From contig CACZBK010000015.1 of assembly GCA_902779395.1 (NCBI GenBank), positions 1 to 64,000 on the forward strand: DNA of 64,000 nt. Direction: 5' to 3'. The position numbers were made by a program, and so were the translations under genes. Under the pieces are notes generated by a model, which did no database searches, was not told the origin of the DNA, and saw only the letters and a list, made by a program, of their open reading frames with translations. The first letter of the stretch is position 1; every line of letters begins with the position of its first letter. Shown one piece after another: positions 24,582 through 33,088 of this stretch. Source of the DNA: an uncultured Lachnospiraceae bacterium. Its GTDB lineage: Bacteria; Bacillota; Clostridia; Lachnospirales; Lachnospiraceae.

Positions 24582-26090
24582 TTAAAAATCTTCTTCTGAA
24601 GCTCCCGCAGCTAATGCACCGGTGTTATCAAGCCCTGTAACATTGATATTCTTTGTGACCTTTGCATCATAAGTGCTTGCACGCATTATCTCGGTAAAAT
24701 CAACTCCTGTTGCTTCCGTCATCGTATCAAACACCTGCTTCATCACGACCGGCATATTGCCGCTGATCTGTGATACTCCGCTGCCATCGGCTCCGCCACC
24801 GCCGCCATAGATATTTACCTTATCGATGGAAGCAAGAGGTTTTGCAACTTCGGCTGCCATCTCGGGAAGGATCTTTACCATCATCTCGATAACGGCTGCA
24901 CCATTGTACTTCTTGTAAGCTTCGGCTTTCTTCTCCATTGCCTCTGCTTCAGCAAGACCTTTGGCCTTTATAGCTTCTGCTTCTGCAACACCCTTTGCAG
25001 TGATACCTGCAGCTTCCTGCTCTGCGGCATATCTCTGTGCATCAGCTTTTGCCTTCTGTGCTTCTGCAGCTTTTTCCTGTTCATACTTTTCTGCTTCAGC
25101 CTGACGCTGGCGCTGGATAAGTCTTGCTTCGGCATCTTTTTCTGCCTTGTACTTTTCTGCATCGGCCTGACGTTCGATCTGTGCGGAGAGTTCCTGCTGA
25201 CGTACCAGCACTTCTTTCTGCTTCAGTTCTGCTTCACGTTCTGCCTTAGCTATCTGTACGTTAACGGCCTGGGTCTCGATAACCTTAGCCTGTTCCTGCT
25301 TCTGGATCTCGTAAGCCGCATCAGCCTCTGCACGCTTGATATCAGCCTGAACTTTCAGTTCTGATCTCTTGATATCCAGTTCGTTATTTCTCTGAGCTAT
25401 AGCCAGATCCGAAATAACTCTTGCATCGTTTGCTTCTTTTGCAGCTTCAGCCTGGGCTACAGCCACGTCTCTGTCTGCATTTGCCTTTGCTATAGAAGCA
25501 TCTTTCTGGATCTTTGACATATTATCCTGACCCAGTGCATTTATGAGTCCCTGCTCATCTTCTATACGCTGTATGTTACAGGATATGATCTGGATACCCA
25601 ATGCTTTCATATCCACCTGGGCTTTTTCCTGAACCTCATCACCGAATTTCTTACGGTCTGTGTTCAGTTCGCGGAGCTCGATGGTACCGATGATCTCACG
25701 CAGGTTACCCTGTAATGAATCGGTCAGCGCTACGATGAAATCTCTTTCCTTCATATTCAGGAAGTTGCGCTGTGCTTTAAGTATGCCTTCCTCAGATGTA
25801 TCAACTTTGACTTTTGCTACGGCATCAATATCAACACCGATGAAATCCTTGGTGGGTACGAAGCCGCCGGTCTTGATATCTATAGACATCTGCTTAAGGA
25901 GCAGAGTATCTTTTCTTTCTAAGAACGGGATCTTGATCCCTGCACGTCCTATCAGCACCTTGGGTTTTTTCTTGATACCGGAAATTATGTAGGCTGTATC
26001 CGGGGGAGCCTTCACGTATCCGGACATCAGGATCACAATGAGAAGCACTACCGCAAGTATGATCAGACCGATCAATAATTCCTGGGGCAT
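24582..26090 (-). CDS. floT: Flotillin-like SPFH-domain protein
   Basis: This 502-residue membrane scaffold protein is inferred to organise functional membrane microdomains. An N-terminal hydrophobic hairpin (about 5-24, LLIGLIILAVVLLIVILMSG) anchors it. The SPFH/Band-7 domain spans about 30-210. A long coiled-coil follows, rich in Ala, Glu, Lys and Gln with EA/AEA repeats (about 210-400), the flotillin hallmark. The C-terminus includes a GGGGGADG stretch. GGAGG lies just upstream. It has its own promoter. Usual NfeD partners are not adjacent. Confidence 0.9.
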   Translation of the reverse strand: MPQELLIGLIILAVVLLIVILMSGYVKAPPDTAYIISGIKKKPKVLIGRAGIKIPFLERKDTLLLKQMSIDIKTGGFVPTKDFIGVDIDAVAKVKVDTSEEGILKAQRNFLNMKERDFIVALTDSLQGNLREIIGTIELRELNTDRKKFGDEVQEKAQVDMKALGIQIISCNIQRIEDEQGLINALGQDNMSKIQKDASIAKANADRDVAVAQAEAAKEANDARVISDLAIAQRNNELDIKRSELKVQADIKRAEADAAYEIQKQEQAKVIETQAVNVQIAKAEREAELKQKEVLVRQQELSAQIERQADAEKYKAEKDAEARLIQRQRQAEAEKYEQEKAAEAQKAKADAQRYAAEQEAAGITAKGVAEAEAIKAKGLAEAEAMEKKAEAYKKYNGAAVIEMMVKILPEMAAEVAKPLASIDKVNIYGGGGGADGSGVSQISGNMPVVMKQVFDTMTEATGVDFTEIMRASTYDAKVTKNINVTGLDNTGALAAGASEEDF

Positions 26091-26133
26091 AATCTGTTAC
26101 CTCCTTCTGGGTTTGAAATGGTTTATAATGTAT

Positions 26134-26153
26134 GTTACTCCGGCCGGAGCAAC
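26134..26153. other. Palindrome in the flotillin 5' leader
   Basis: A perfect 12-bp palindrome CTCCGGCCGGAG (26138-26149), flanked by GTTA/CAAC, lies between the promoter and ribosome-binding site of the flotillin gene. It could be an operator or an mRNA hairpin. Confidence 0.5.
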
Positions 26154-26165
26154 TTTACATTTTTT

Positions 26166-26193
26166 ATTATATCATGCAGTTAAGCGCTTACAA
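26166..26193 (-). promoter_or_regulatory. Promoter of the flotillin gene
   Basis: On the minus strand TTGTAA (26193-26188), 16 bp, TATAAT (26171-26166). Confidence 0.65.
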
Positions 26194-26231
26194 GATATAA
26201 ATGTTGACATTTTTGCTACCCGCATTAGCGG

Positions 26232-28040
26232 TCACAGAGCTCTTGTGGCTTTTTCAAGCCACGCGCGTTCTTCATCGCTCTCCATAAACGGCATCAGCTT
26301 ATCTCTTACTTTTGAATGATATTCATTAAGCCATCTGAGTTCTTTGGGTTCAAGGTATCCGGGATCTATCGCGTCAAGATCGATCGGTACATAAGTAAGG
26401 GGCTCAAAAGCAAGGAACTCACCATCGCTGTTTTCCGTCTTATGAATGCACAGAAGGATATTTTCGATCCTTATCCCGTATTTTCCCGCGATATAAACTC
26501 CGGGTTCATCAGACATCAGCATTCCCGGTTCCAGAGGGTAATCGGAACTTTCCGGTTTCATCCTCCATCTGACAGCTGCCGGCCCTTCATGCACATTCAG
26601 CATATAGCCTATCCCATGGCCTGTACCGCATTTATAATCGATATCAAGCTCCCATAAAGGCTCACGGGCGAGGATATCAAGATTCCTTCCGCCGCAGCCC
26701 TTTAAGAAGACAGCATTCTGTAATGCCAGCATACCGGCCGCAACCCGGGTGAAGTGTTTCTTCGCTGTATCGCTTACCCCTCCTATCGCAAGAGTCCTGG
26801 TGACATCCGTTGTACCGCCGTCATATTGACCGCCGGAATCCACAAGATAGAAATTGCCTTCACAGATCTTTGCCGAGCCTTCTTCGCCAGCTTCATAATG
26901 CATCATCGCCGCATCCGGTCCGAAAGCACTTATCGTTGCAAACGAAAGGTCGGTGAACCCTTTTATCTGCGCTCTCATGCTGTCGAGCCTTAAGGCAAGA
27001 GTATATTCATCCGTTTTATCTGATACGGCCTTTTCCTTTACATATTTCAGAAACCTTGTCAGTACCGCACTGTCTTTAAGATAAACATCCCTGATGAGAG
27101 CGATCTCTTTAGGTGTTTTTACGGCCTTTGCTTCATCAAGGGGGCTCCTGCATTCAATGATATCAACTCCGCTCTTCTCAAGGAGCCTGCAGAGCAGATA
27201 ATTGGTCTTATCGGGATCTATCAGCACACTGCCGTTAAAACACAGCAGCGGAAGATCTTTATAAAAATCCTCATAAGCTTTTAATGTGATATCTTTTTCC
27301 CGGGCATACCGGCAAAGCTCATCATCCAGGGCACGTTCCTTGATATACAGGGATACTCCGATATCCGTAACCACTGTGTACGCATAAGCGACCGGATTAC
27401 AGCTGATATCGCTCCCGCGCAGGTTAAATAGCCACATCTGCTCATCCAGCCCGCTGATAACAGCGCCTACAGCCCCTTTCATAGCTATCGAATCCCTGAA
27501 ATCCGAAAGCTTTTCACTATAATCCTGCCCGTAAAGTTCAGCAGGAAGCACGCGTATTTCGGCACTGCTGTCCTGAGGACGGTCTTCCCAGATCTTATCC
27601 ACAAGATTTTTCCCGATCTTCAGTCCGGCACCGATACTTTTTAAAACTTTTCTCAGTTTTCGGCCGCGCTTGCAGCTGATCAGCCTTCCGTCTGCAAGAA
27701 GGATATCCCCGGAAGCGAACTGTTCTTCGATGAACTCATAGATGTTTAATACTCCGGCATCGTCTTCACGCATAAGTATAATGCCGGTATCCAAAAGTTC
27801 TTCTTCAGCCTGCACAAAATACCTTCCGTCAGTCCACAGATATGCTCCTTCAAGTCCCACGAGAAGACTCCCGGCAGATCCTGTAAAACCGCTTAAATAT
27901 TCTCTTTCCCTGTAATGCGGATTGATATACTCCGAATTATGCGGATCTGCCGTATCGCACAGATACCACTGGGCTTCATTTTCTTTTAACAGTTTTCTGA
28001 GCTTATAGAGCCTGTCTCTTATCATCTCGTATTTTTCCAT
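26232..28040 (-). CDS. Aminopeptidase P family protein (M24B), long form
   Basis: This 602-residue metallopeptidase would release N-terminal residues before proline. Two creatinase-like N-terminal domains (about 1-300) precede the pita-bread catalytic domain. Metal ligands are visible in DSGGQYDGGTTDVTRT (Asp, Asp), GHGIGYMLNVHEGP (His) and DEPGVYIAGKYGIRIEN (Glu, Glu). The length matches the long three-domain class rather than the about 360-residue PepQ/PapA class. GGGAG lies 6 nt before the ATG. It starts 3 bp after the response-regulator gene and belongs to the thrC operon. Confidence 0.92.
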   Translation of the reverse strand: MEKYEMIRDRLYKLRKLLKENEAQWYLCDTADPHNSEYINPHYREREYLSGFTGSAGSLLVGLEGAYLWTDGRYFVQAEEELLDTGIILMREDDAGVLNIYEFIEEQFASGDILLADGRLISCKRGRKLRKVLKSIGAGLKIGKNLVDKIWEDRPQDSSAEIRVLPAELYGQDYSEKLSDFRDSIAMKGAVGAVISGLDEQMWLFNLRGSDISCNPVAYAYTVVTDIGVSLYIKERALDDELCRYAREKDITLKAYEDFYKDLPLLCFNGSVLIDPDKTNYLLCRLLEKSGVDIIECRSPLDEAKAVKTPKEIALIRDVYLKDSAVLTRFLKYVKEKAVSDKTDEYTLALRLDSMRAQIKGFTDLSFATISAFGPDAAMMHYEAGEEGSAKICEGNFYLVDSGGQYDGGTTDVTRTLAIGGVSDTAKKHFTRVAAGMLALQNAVFLKGCGGRNLDILAREPLWELDIDYKCGTGHGIGYMLNVHEGPAAVRWRMKPESSDYPLEPGMLMSDEPGVYIAGKYGIRIENILLCIHKTENSDGEFLAFEPLTYVPIDLDAIDPGYLEPKELRWLNEYHSKVRDKLMPFMESDEERAWLEKATRAL

Positions 28041-28043
28041 TTC

Positions 28044-28922
28044 TCACTCCCTGAAAAAATGTACTCTGTTTTTGCCTGACTGTTTAACATGATACATGGC
28101 CATCTTAAGTTTTTGATACAGCGTCTCGTAATCCCTGCCATGTTTGGGGATAAAAACAGCCGCTACAGAAGCCGTAAGGGGATCCCCGCCGTTTCTGGCG
28201 CTGTTCGCCTCTTCCATAACGTGTGATCCTATCTCTTCACAATAGCTCATTAGTTCCGCTTCGCTCAAAGCCTGCGGTATATATATTATAAATTCATCCT
28301 GGCCGCTCCGGCATAAAATACTTCCGCTCAAAGCCGTTTTTCTGAGTGCATCGGTAAACTTTATGATAACACCGTTAGCGTAACTGCTCCCCTGTTCCAG
28401 CATGAACTCGCCGAAACCGTCTATATCGACCATGACCATTTCCGCGCCGTCGGTATCGGTCCTTATCCGGCTGTCCACTTCCGAAGCCATATATTCACCT
28501 TTTAACAGATCCGTAAGCAGATCCATCCTCGCGCTTCCAAGTATATTACGGCGCATATCTTCCATCTGAAGCACCTTTTCTATGCGCGAAAGCATAACTT
28601 CCGCTTCAAACGGCTTGGTGATAAAATCCAGCGCCCCCATCTTAAGCCCGCGTATTTCACTCTCATGCTCGGTATCGGCCGTAAGGAAAATGATGGGAAT
28701 GTTAGCGGTGCGCGGATTCAGCTTTATCTGCTCCATGGTCTCATATCCGTCCATTTCAGGCATCATTATGTCGAGCAGTATCAGATCGGTCTTATTCTTT
28801 TTAAGGAAATTAAGCGCCTGTCTGCCGGATTTGGCCATTGACAGATGATAAAAAGGCTGCAGAACTTCCGCAGCACTTTTCAGGTTAGTGGTTGAATCAT
28901 CTACCATAAGGATGTGCTTCAA
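28044..28922 (-). CDS. Response regulator with degenerate GGDEF domain
   Basis: The 292-residue protein has an N-terminal receiver domain (about 1-120). Its acidic pocket is VDDS, the phospho-acceptor Asp is in LILLDIMMPEMDG, and the conserved Lys is in FITKPF. The C-terminal GGDEF-like domain (about 135-290) carries SGQDEF in place of GGDEF, so cyclic-di-GMP synthesis is doubtful; it may bind nucleotide or act as a protein switch. I accept the TTG start at 28922 (MKHILMVDD) because GAGGTG precedes it and it restores the standard receiver N-terminus. It starts 4 bp after thrC and ends 3 bp before the peptidase gene. No histidine kinase is nearby. Confidence 0.88.
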   Translation of the reverse strand: MKHILMVDDSTTNLKSAAEVLQPFYHLSMAKSGRQALNFLKKNKTDLILLDIMMPEMDGYETMEQIKLNPRTANIPIIFLTADTEHESEIRGLKMGALDFITKPFEAEVMLSRIEKVLQMEDMRRNILGSARMDLLTDLLKGEYMASEVDSRIRTDTDGAEMVMVDIDGFGEFMLEQGSSYANGVIIKFTDALRKTALSGSILCRSGQDEFIIYIPQALSEAELMSYCEEIGSHVMEEANSARNGGDPLTASVAAVFIPKHGRDYETLYQKLKMAMYHVKQSGKNRVHFFRE

Positions 28923-28926
28923 ATCT

Positions 28927-30447
28927 TCACCTCAAAAAACCTCTTACCATTGCGGGCATTTCGGAAACCTCGCAAACATTGTCATGAAGTATCTCTGCCT
29001 TGCGTATATCTTCGATAGCCTTAGGCACGGAAACACCGCTTAAGGAATTTAGTTCATCTATAAGCGCAAGATCATCCATGCCGGCATACTTTTTATCTAT
29101 CGCACAAAGAACGGATTTTGCAAATTTATACGGACTTGCGGTGGATGCTATCACCGTTACCGTATCATCATTGCTTTCTTTTTTATACTTATCATAAACA
29201 TATCCGGCTACCGCGGTATGTGTGTCTATAACATACCCGCAGTCCGAATAAAGCGAAGCGATCTTTTCGGCTGTCTGCTCTTCCGTAGCATAATCCCCGC
29301 AGAATGAAGAAAGGGCTTCTTTCATGTCATCACTGATAGTATAAGCGCCTTTTGAATTAAGATCCGCCATAAGCGCCCTGTCCCTGGCATCATCATCTCC
29401 GGCTATATGATATATCAGACGCTCCAGATTGCTTGATATAAGTATATCCATGGAAGGCGAAGTCGTCAGTACGAAGCTTCTGTCTTTACTGAAAGCGCCG
29501 TCTCCATCCATCTCGTGAAGCTTATCGTATTTACCGCTCTCAAAGAAGTCGAAAAGTACTTTGTTCGTATTTGATGCACATATCAGCTTATTTACCGGAA
29601 GACCGGCATTTTTAGCGTAATAAGCTGCTAATATATTACCGAAATTACCTGTAGGCACGCAGAAGTTTATCTTATCCCCGCTCTTTATCCTGTCTTCTTT
29701 AAGAAGCCTTGTATAAGCATAAACATAATAAACGATCTGGGGTACAAGACGTCCAATGTTTATGGAATTGGCAGATGAAAAAACAAAGCCTTTGTCTTTA
29801 AGTTCGGCTTTAAGTTCCTCATCGGAAAACATTTTCTTCACGCCGCTCTGCGCATCATCAAAGTTTCCTTTTATCCCTACTACTTTGACATTGGCACCTT
29901 TCTGTGTCACCATCTGCAGTTCCTGGACTTTTGATACACCGTTCTTGGGATAAAAAACCATTATCCTGGTGCCGGGAACATCGGCAAAACCGGCTAGTGC
30001 GGCTTTTCCGGTATCTCCGCTGGTAGCGGTAAGGATAACTATTTCCTCCTTAAGAGCATTCTTCTTAGCCGCAGTAGTCATAAGATGCGGCAGTATAGAT
30101 AATGCCATATCCTTAAAAGCTATGGTAGCACCGTGGAATAGTTCAAGGTAATATGCGCCGCCCGCATAGGTTAACGGTGCTATCTCTTCCGTATCGAATT
30201 TATCATCATAAGCCCTTTCAATACAGCCCTTAAGTTCTTCTTCGGTATAATCGGCAAGGAACAGCTTCATAACTTCATAAGCCACACTCTTATAGTCCAT
30301 TTCCGAAAGTTCTTCAAGACTTTTATCAAGCCTGGGCAGTACATCAGGGACAAAAAGTCCTCCGTCATCCGCAAGTCCTTTTAATACGGCCTGCGAAGCC
30401 GTGATCTTTAAGTCATTGTTTCTGGTACTGTGATATAAGATATTCAT
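28927..30447 (-). CDS. thrC: Threonine synthase
   Basis: ThrC converts O-phosphohomoserine to threonine with PLP. The 506-residue length matches the longer class of threonine synthase. The PLP lysine is in HGATIAFKDMALS, and the glycine-rich cofactor loops TATSGDTGKAALAGF and FCVPTGNFGNILAAYYAK are intact. I chose ATG 30447 (MNILYHSTRNN), preceded by GGAGAGG; the longer frame would start upstream of the predicted promoter. It is the first gene of an operon with the REC-GGDEF-like gene and aminopeptidase P. No T-box or leader peptide is recognised in the short leader. Confidence 0.95.
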   Translation of the reverse strand: MNILYHSTRNNDLKITASQAVLKGLADDGGLFVPDVLPRLDKSLEELSEMDYKSVAYEVMKLFLADYTEEELKGCIERAYDDKFDTEEIAPLTYAGGAYYLELFHGATIAFKDMALSILPHLMTTAAKKNALKEEIVILTATSGDTGKAALAGFADVPGTRIMVFYPKNGVSKVQELQMVTQKGANVKVVGIKGNFDDAQSGVKKMFSDEELKAELKDKGFVFSSANSINIGRLVPQIVYYVYAYTRLLKEDRIKSGDKINFCVPTGNFGNILAAYYAKNAGLPVNKLICASNTNKVLFDFFESGKYDKLHEMDGDGAFSKDRSFVLTTSPSMDILISSNLERLIYHIAGDDDARDRALMADLNSKGAYTISDDMKEALSSFCGDYATEEQTAEKIASLYSDCGYVIDTHTAVAGYVYDKYKKESNDDTVTVIASTASPYKFAKSVLCAIDKKYAGMDDLALIDELNSLSGVSVPKAIEDIRKAEILHDNVCEVSEMPAMVRGFLR

Positions 30448-30482
30448 TTTAACCTCTCCTAAAACAAAACATTTACCGCCAT

Positions 30483-30511
30483 ATTTTAACAGAAAATGAT
30501 CACAATGTCTA
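30483..30511 (-). promoter_or_regulatory. Promoter of the thrC operon
   Basis: On the minus strand TAGACA (30511-30506), 17 bp, TAAAAT (30488-30483). The start codon follows at 30447. Confidence 0.65.
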
Positions 30512-30672
30512 TTCCTGCAGGATAAATACACTTAATTGTGTTATTATAATACTGCTGTAAATTTTATTTTTGATCTTTTGTCACCTTTCGGGCGGCTTAT
30601 TCATATATCTGGTGAAAAGACATCGCGAACACTTTTCATCACCGGTGAAATAAGATTCAGAAGGAGAACGCA

Positions 30673-31170
30673 ATGAACAAGCAAAAAGACGATCTGGGAT
30701 CGGTCATAGACAGGTACTCCGACTGCCTGTATAAGATCTGTTTTCTGATCCTTAAGAACGAGCATGATACAAAAGATGTACTTCAGGAGACTTTTCTGGC
30801 CTACTACACCAAAAGCCCCGAATTTACGAGTGAGGAGCACAAAAAAGCATGGCTGATAAAGGTGTCCCAGAATAAATGCAGGGAATTTTTAAGATTTCAC
30901 AAAAAACACGCCTGCCTGCCGCTTAACGAGATAGACGAAAGCTTTATGATGATAGACGGGCTTCACCACGAAGAAAGGGAACTGCTCTCTCTGATCCTGA
31001 ATATGGATTACAAAAGAAAATCTGTTTTCATACTCTACTACATAGAAGGGTATTCGGTCGAAGAAACAGCTCAGCTTTTAAGGATATCCGTATCAGCTGT
31101 CAAAAAACGTCTTCAGCGCGCAAGGGAAGCATTAAGATCAGATTATAAAGGAGAAGTGACTTATGAATGA
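30673..31170 (+). CDS. ECF-type RNA polymerase sigma factor
   Basis: This 165-residue sigma-70 family protein has only regions 2 and 4. Region 2 (about 8-75) includes YKICFLILKNEHDTKDVLQETF. Region 4 (about 100-160) is a helix-turn-helix (FILYYIEGYSVEETAQLLRISVSAVKKRLQRAREAL). AGAAGGAG precedes the ATG. It overlaps the next gene by 8 bp, the usual layout for ECF sigma plus membrane regulator. A hairpin (GGTGAAAAG near 30611 with CTTTTC...ACC near 30640) lies in its leader, and TATAAT occurs near 30542 without an obvious -35. Target genes are unknown. Confidence 0.9.
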   Translation: MNKQKDDLGSVIDRYSDCLYKICFLILKNEHDTKDVLQETFLAYYTKSPEFTSEEHKKAWLIKVSQNKCREFLRFHKKHACLPLNEIDESFMMIDGLHHEERELLSLILNMDYKRKSVFILYYIEGYSVEETAQLLRISVSAVKKRLQRAREALRSDYKGEVTYE

Positions 31171-32278
31171 AGATTTCAGCAGAATACTGGGCAATATAAA
31201 TATATCGGAAGAAATGAAGCATCAGATCTATTCCGAATGCAAAAAGCATAAAAGAACAAAAGATATCACTTTCAGATATTCCGGATTATTATCGGTGCTT
31301 ATAGGTCTTTTTATCTTTGGAACATTAAGCATAGGCGCTGCCGCTGCTGTAATAAGCGTAAAACAGCGAATGGAGGAAATGCCTGAAGAAGAATACGAAG
31401 ATTACGCATACGAAGTTGAAAACGACACTTTCATCACCATGGATGAGGGCTATTCAAGGGAACTTACAGACAGTGAGATCACAAGGCTGTTAAAGCTTGA
31501 ACGTGATTATTATGATAACGGAATATTTCCGCAGGAAGCGATGGCGCATTTAGATACTAAGGCAGAGCTTGCAGAAGGTCAGATGGCTTATGTTGCAGAG
31601 GACAACCTGATATACCTGCCCGAAGAAGAAATGAGTGATGAACAGCTGCTGCAGTATATCGATCACGATGCAAAAAAATGGTATGTCAACGCTCAGGCGC
31701 TTGAAGAAGAAGGCTTTGATACAGGTATCAACTCCCAGCTTTCATACGAATCCACTCCCATCACTCCCGGCAGCATAGAAGAAACCGTCCGCCAAAAGGC
31801 TATAGCTTACCTGATGAAGTATCTTAATGTCGATATAAGCTCAGATCCCGCATGGATCGTTATTGTCGATCACTTTGAGGCCGATCCTGAAATAGATATG
31901 GATGAGACATATATGGTCGATATCAGCAAAAAAGGCTTAGGTTACGCTACCGGTTACCAGATAGAGCTCAAAGCTTCCGATCTTTCACTGCTTATGCTAA
32001 ACACAAACGGCTACGAATTTGAACTGACTGCAAAAAAATACAGTTATGATGAAGCCGATGCCATGGAGGAAGAAGTGGTCGAGAGTGCCAAAGCTCTGCT
32101 TAATGAAGTTTTCGGAGCAGGTGAACCCGACAGTTATGAATATGATAACGAAAGCAGCTACGACGATGACGGACCGGGTACCGGACATGTATGTGTATAC
32201 TTCAGATATGGTAATGATGCTTATATGACACGCGTCAGGCTCGAAGATAAAAAAGTAATATCTTTCTTTAAGCGTTAA
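31163..32278 (+). CDS. Single-pass membrane protein, probable anti-sigma partner
   Basis: The 371-residue product has a cytosolic N-terminus of about 40 residues (MNEDFSRILGNINISEEMKHQIY), one transmembrane helix (about 46-68, LLSVLIGLFIFGTLSIGAAAAV) and an acidic extracytoplasmic domain of about 300 residues. No catalytic motif or known domain is recognised in that part. The 8-bp overlap with the sigma gene and the topology are those of ECF anti-sigma factors; the assignment rests on context. The short cytoplasmic segment lacks a visible zinc-binding HxxxCxxC motif, so it is not a ZAS-type factor. Confidence 0.75.
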   Translation: MNEDFSRILGNINISEEMKHQIYSECKKHKRTKDITFRYSGLLSVLIGLFIFGTLSIGAAAAVISVKQRMEEMPEEEYEDYAYEVENDTFITMDEGYSRELTDSEITRLLKLERDYYDNGIFPQEAMAHLDTKAELAEGQMAYVAEDNLIYLPEEEMSDEQLLQYIDHDAKKWYVNAQALEEEGFDTGINSQLSYESTPITPGSIEETVRQKAIAYLMKYLNVDISSDPAWIVIVDHFEADPEIDMDETYMVDISKKGLGYATGYQIELKASDLSLLMLNTNGYEFELTAKKYSYDEADAMEEEVVESAKALLNEVFGAGEPDSYEYDNESSYDDDGPGTGHVCVYFRYGNDAYMTRVRLEDKKVISFFKR

Positions 32279-32281
32279 TGC

Positions 32282-32287
32282 TATAAT
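32282..32287 (+). promoter_or_regulatory. -10 element of the AP2 gene, implying a leaderless mRNA
   Basis: TATAAT ends 6 bp before the ATG at 32294, so transcription would begin at or next to the A of the start codon. No GGAGG-type site precedes the ATG. The -35 is weak. Confidence 0.5.
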
Positions 32288-32293
32288 CAATTC

Positions 32294-33088
32294 ATGTCAG
32301 CTAACACTCAGGGGGTATATGCCTCCAGAAAAAAGAGCGGAAGTTCCTACTTCCGCTCTTCCATAACTTTTAAAGGTAAACATATCAGTCTGGGAGGCTT
32401 CGATACCGAGACCGAAGCACACCGGGCATATCTTCAGGCACGTCTGATCATAAGCGATCACAGCTGTGGCATCCTTGATTATAAAGCCCCCTCTCCTCTT
32501 TCATTTGAAAAATGGGTCAGCCTTATCAATTACCGTGACAATGGTATCTATATAGCCAATCCCGTCTATATCATGCGAAGGATGTTTTTTTATTATCTGA
32601 GTCCCACTGATATCCTTAAATTTGATGCTGATGAACTCTTCTATTACAGCTCGCACAAGATAATGAGGCGCGGAAAGCATTTTTTTGCCGCCGATTACGG
32701 GCTTCAGGTCAATATTTTAAACCGCTACGGTATACGAAGCTATGCCGTACCGGGAAGGGACTATATTTTTCTTAACGGTGATGAACTTGATTTTAGAAGT
32801 GCAAATATCAGTATAATCAACCGTTTTAACGGGGTTACAAAGCAGACAAAAAAAGGCCTTGTCAGCTACCGCTGCCGTATACACATAAGAGGCAGTATCG
32901 TAGTGGGTGATTATGAGACCGAGACTGAAGCCGCCATAGCATATAATAAAGCGGTAGATCTCCTTAAAATGAGAGGCTTTTCCAGAAATTATACGCTCAA
33001 TTACATCGATGATATAAGCGCTAAAGAATATGCAGACTTATACAGCAGTATCACCATCTCTCAAAAGCTTAATGAGATACCTCTATGA
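32294..33088 (+). CDS. Double AP2-domain protein
   Basis: The 264-residue protein has two AP2/ERF-like DNA-binding modules. One is N-terminal (about 6-50, GVYASRKKSGSSYFRSSITF...GGFDTETEAHRAY) and one C-terminal (about 180-228, GVTKQTKKGLVSYRCRIHI...GDYETETEAAIAYNKAVDLL). Both follow the strand-strand-strand-helix pattern with FDTETEAA..AY. The central 120 residues are unassigned and contain no HNH or GIY-YIG motif, so it is not an obvious homing endonuclease. It starts 15 bp after the anti-sigma-like gene, has no visible ribosome-binding site, and may be leaderless or translationally coupled. It probably binds DNA; whether it regulates genes or is a domesticated mobile-element relic is open. 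Confidence 0.78.
   Translation: MSANTQGVYASRKKSGSSYFRSSITFKGKHISLGGFDTETEAHRAYLQARLIISDHSCGILDYKAPSPLSFEKWVSLINYRDNGIYIANPVYIMRRMFFYYLSPTDILKFDADELFYYSSHKIMRRGKHFFAADYGLQVNILNRYGIRSYAVPGRDYIFLNGDELDFRSANISIINRFNGVTKQTKKGLVSYRCRIHIRGSIVVGDYETETEAAIAYNKAVDLLKMRGFSRNYTLNYIDDISAKEYADLYSSITISQKLNEIPL

Noticed and set aside
30448-30672. T-box or amino-acid riboswitch before thrC
   Set aside because: The leader is about 30 nt from the predicted start site and has no T-box or antiterminator features.
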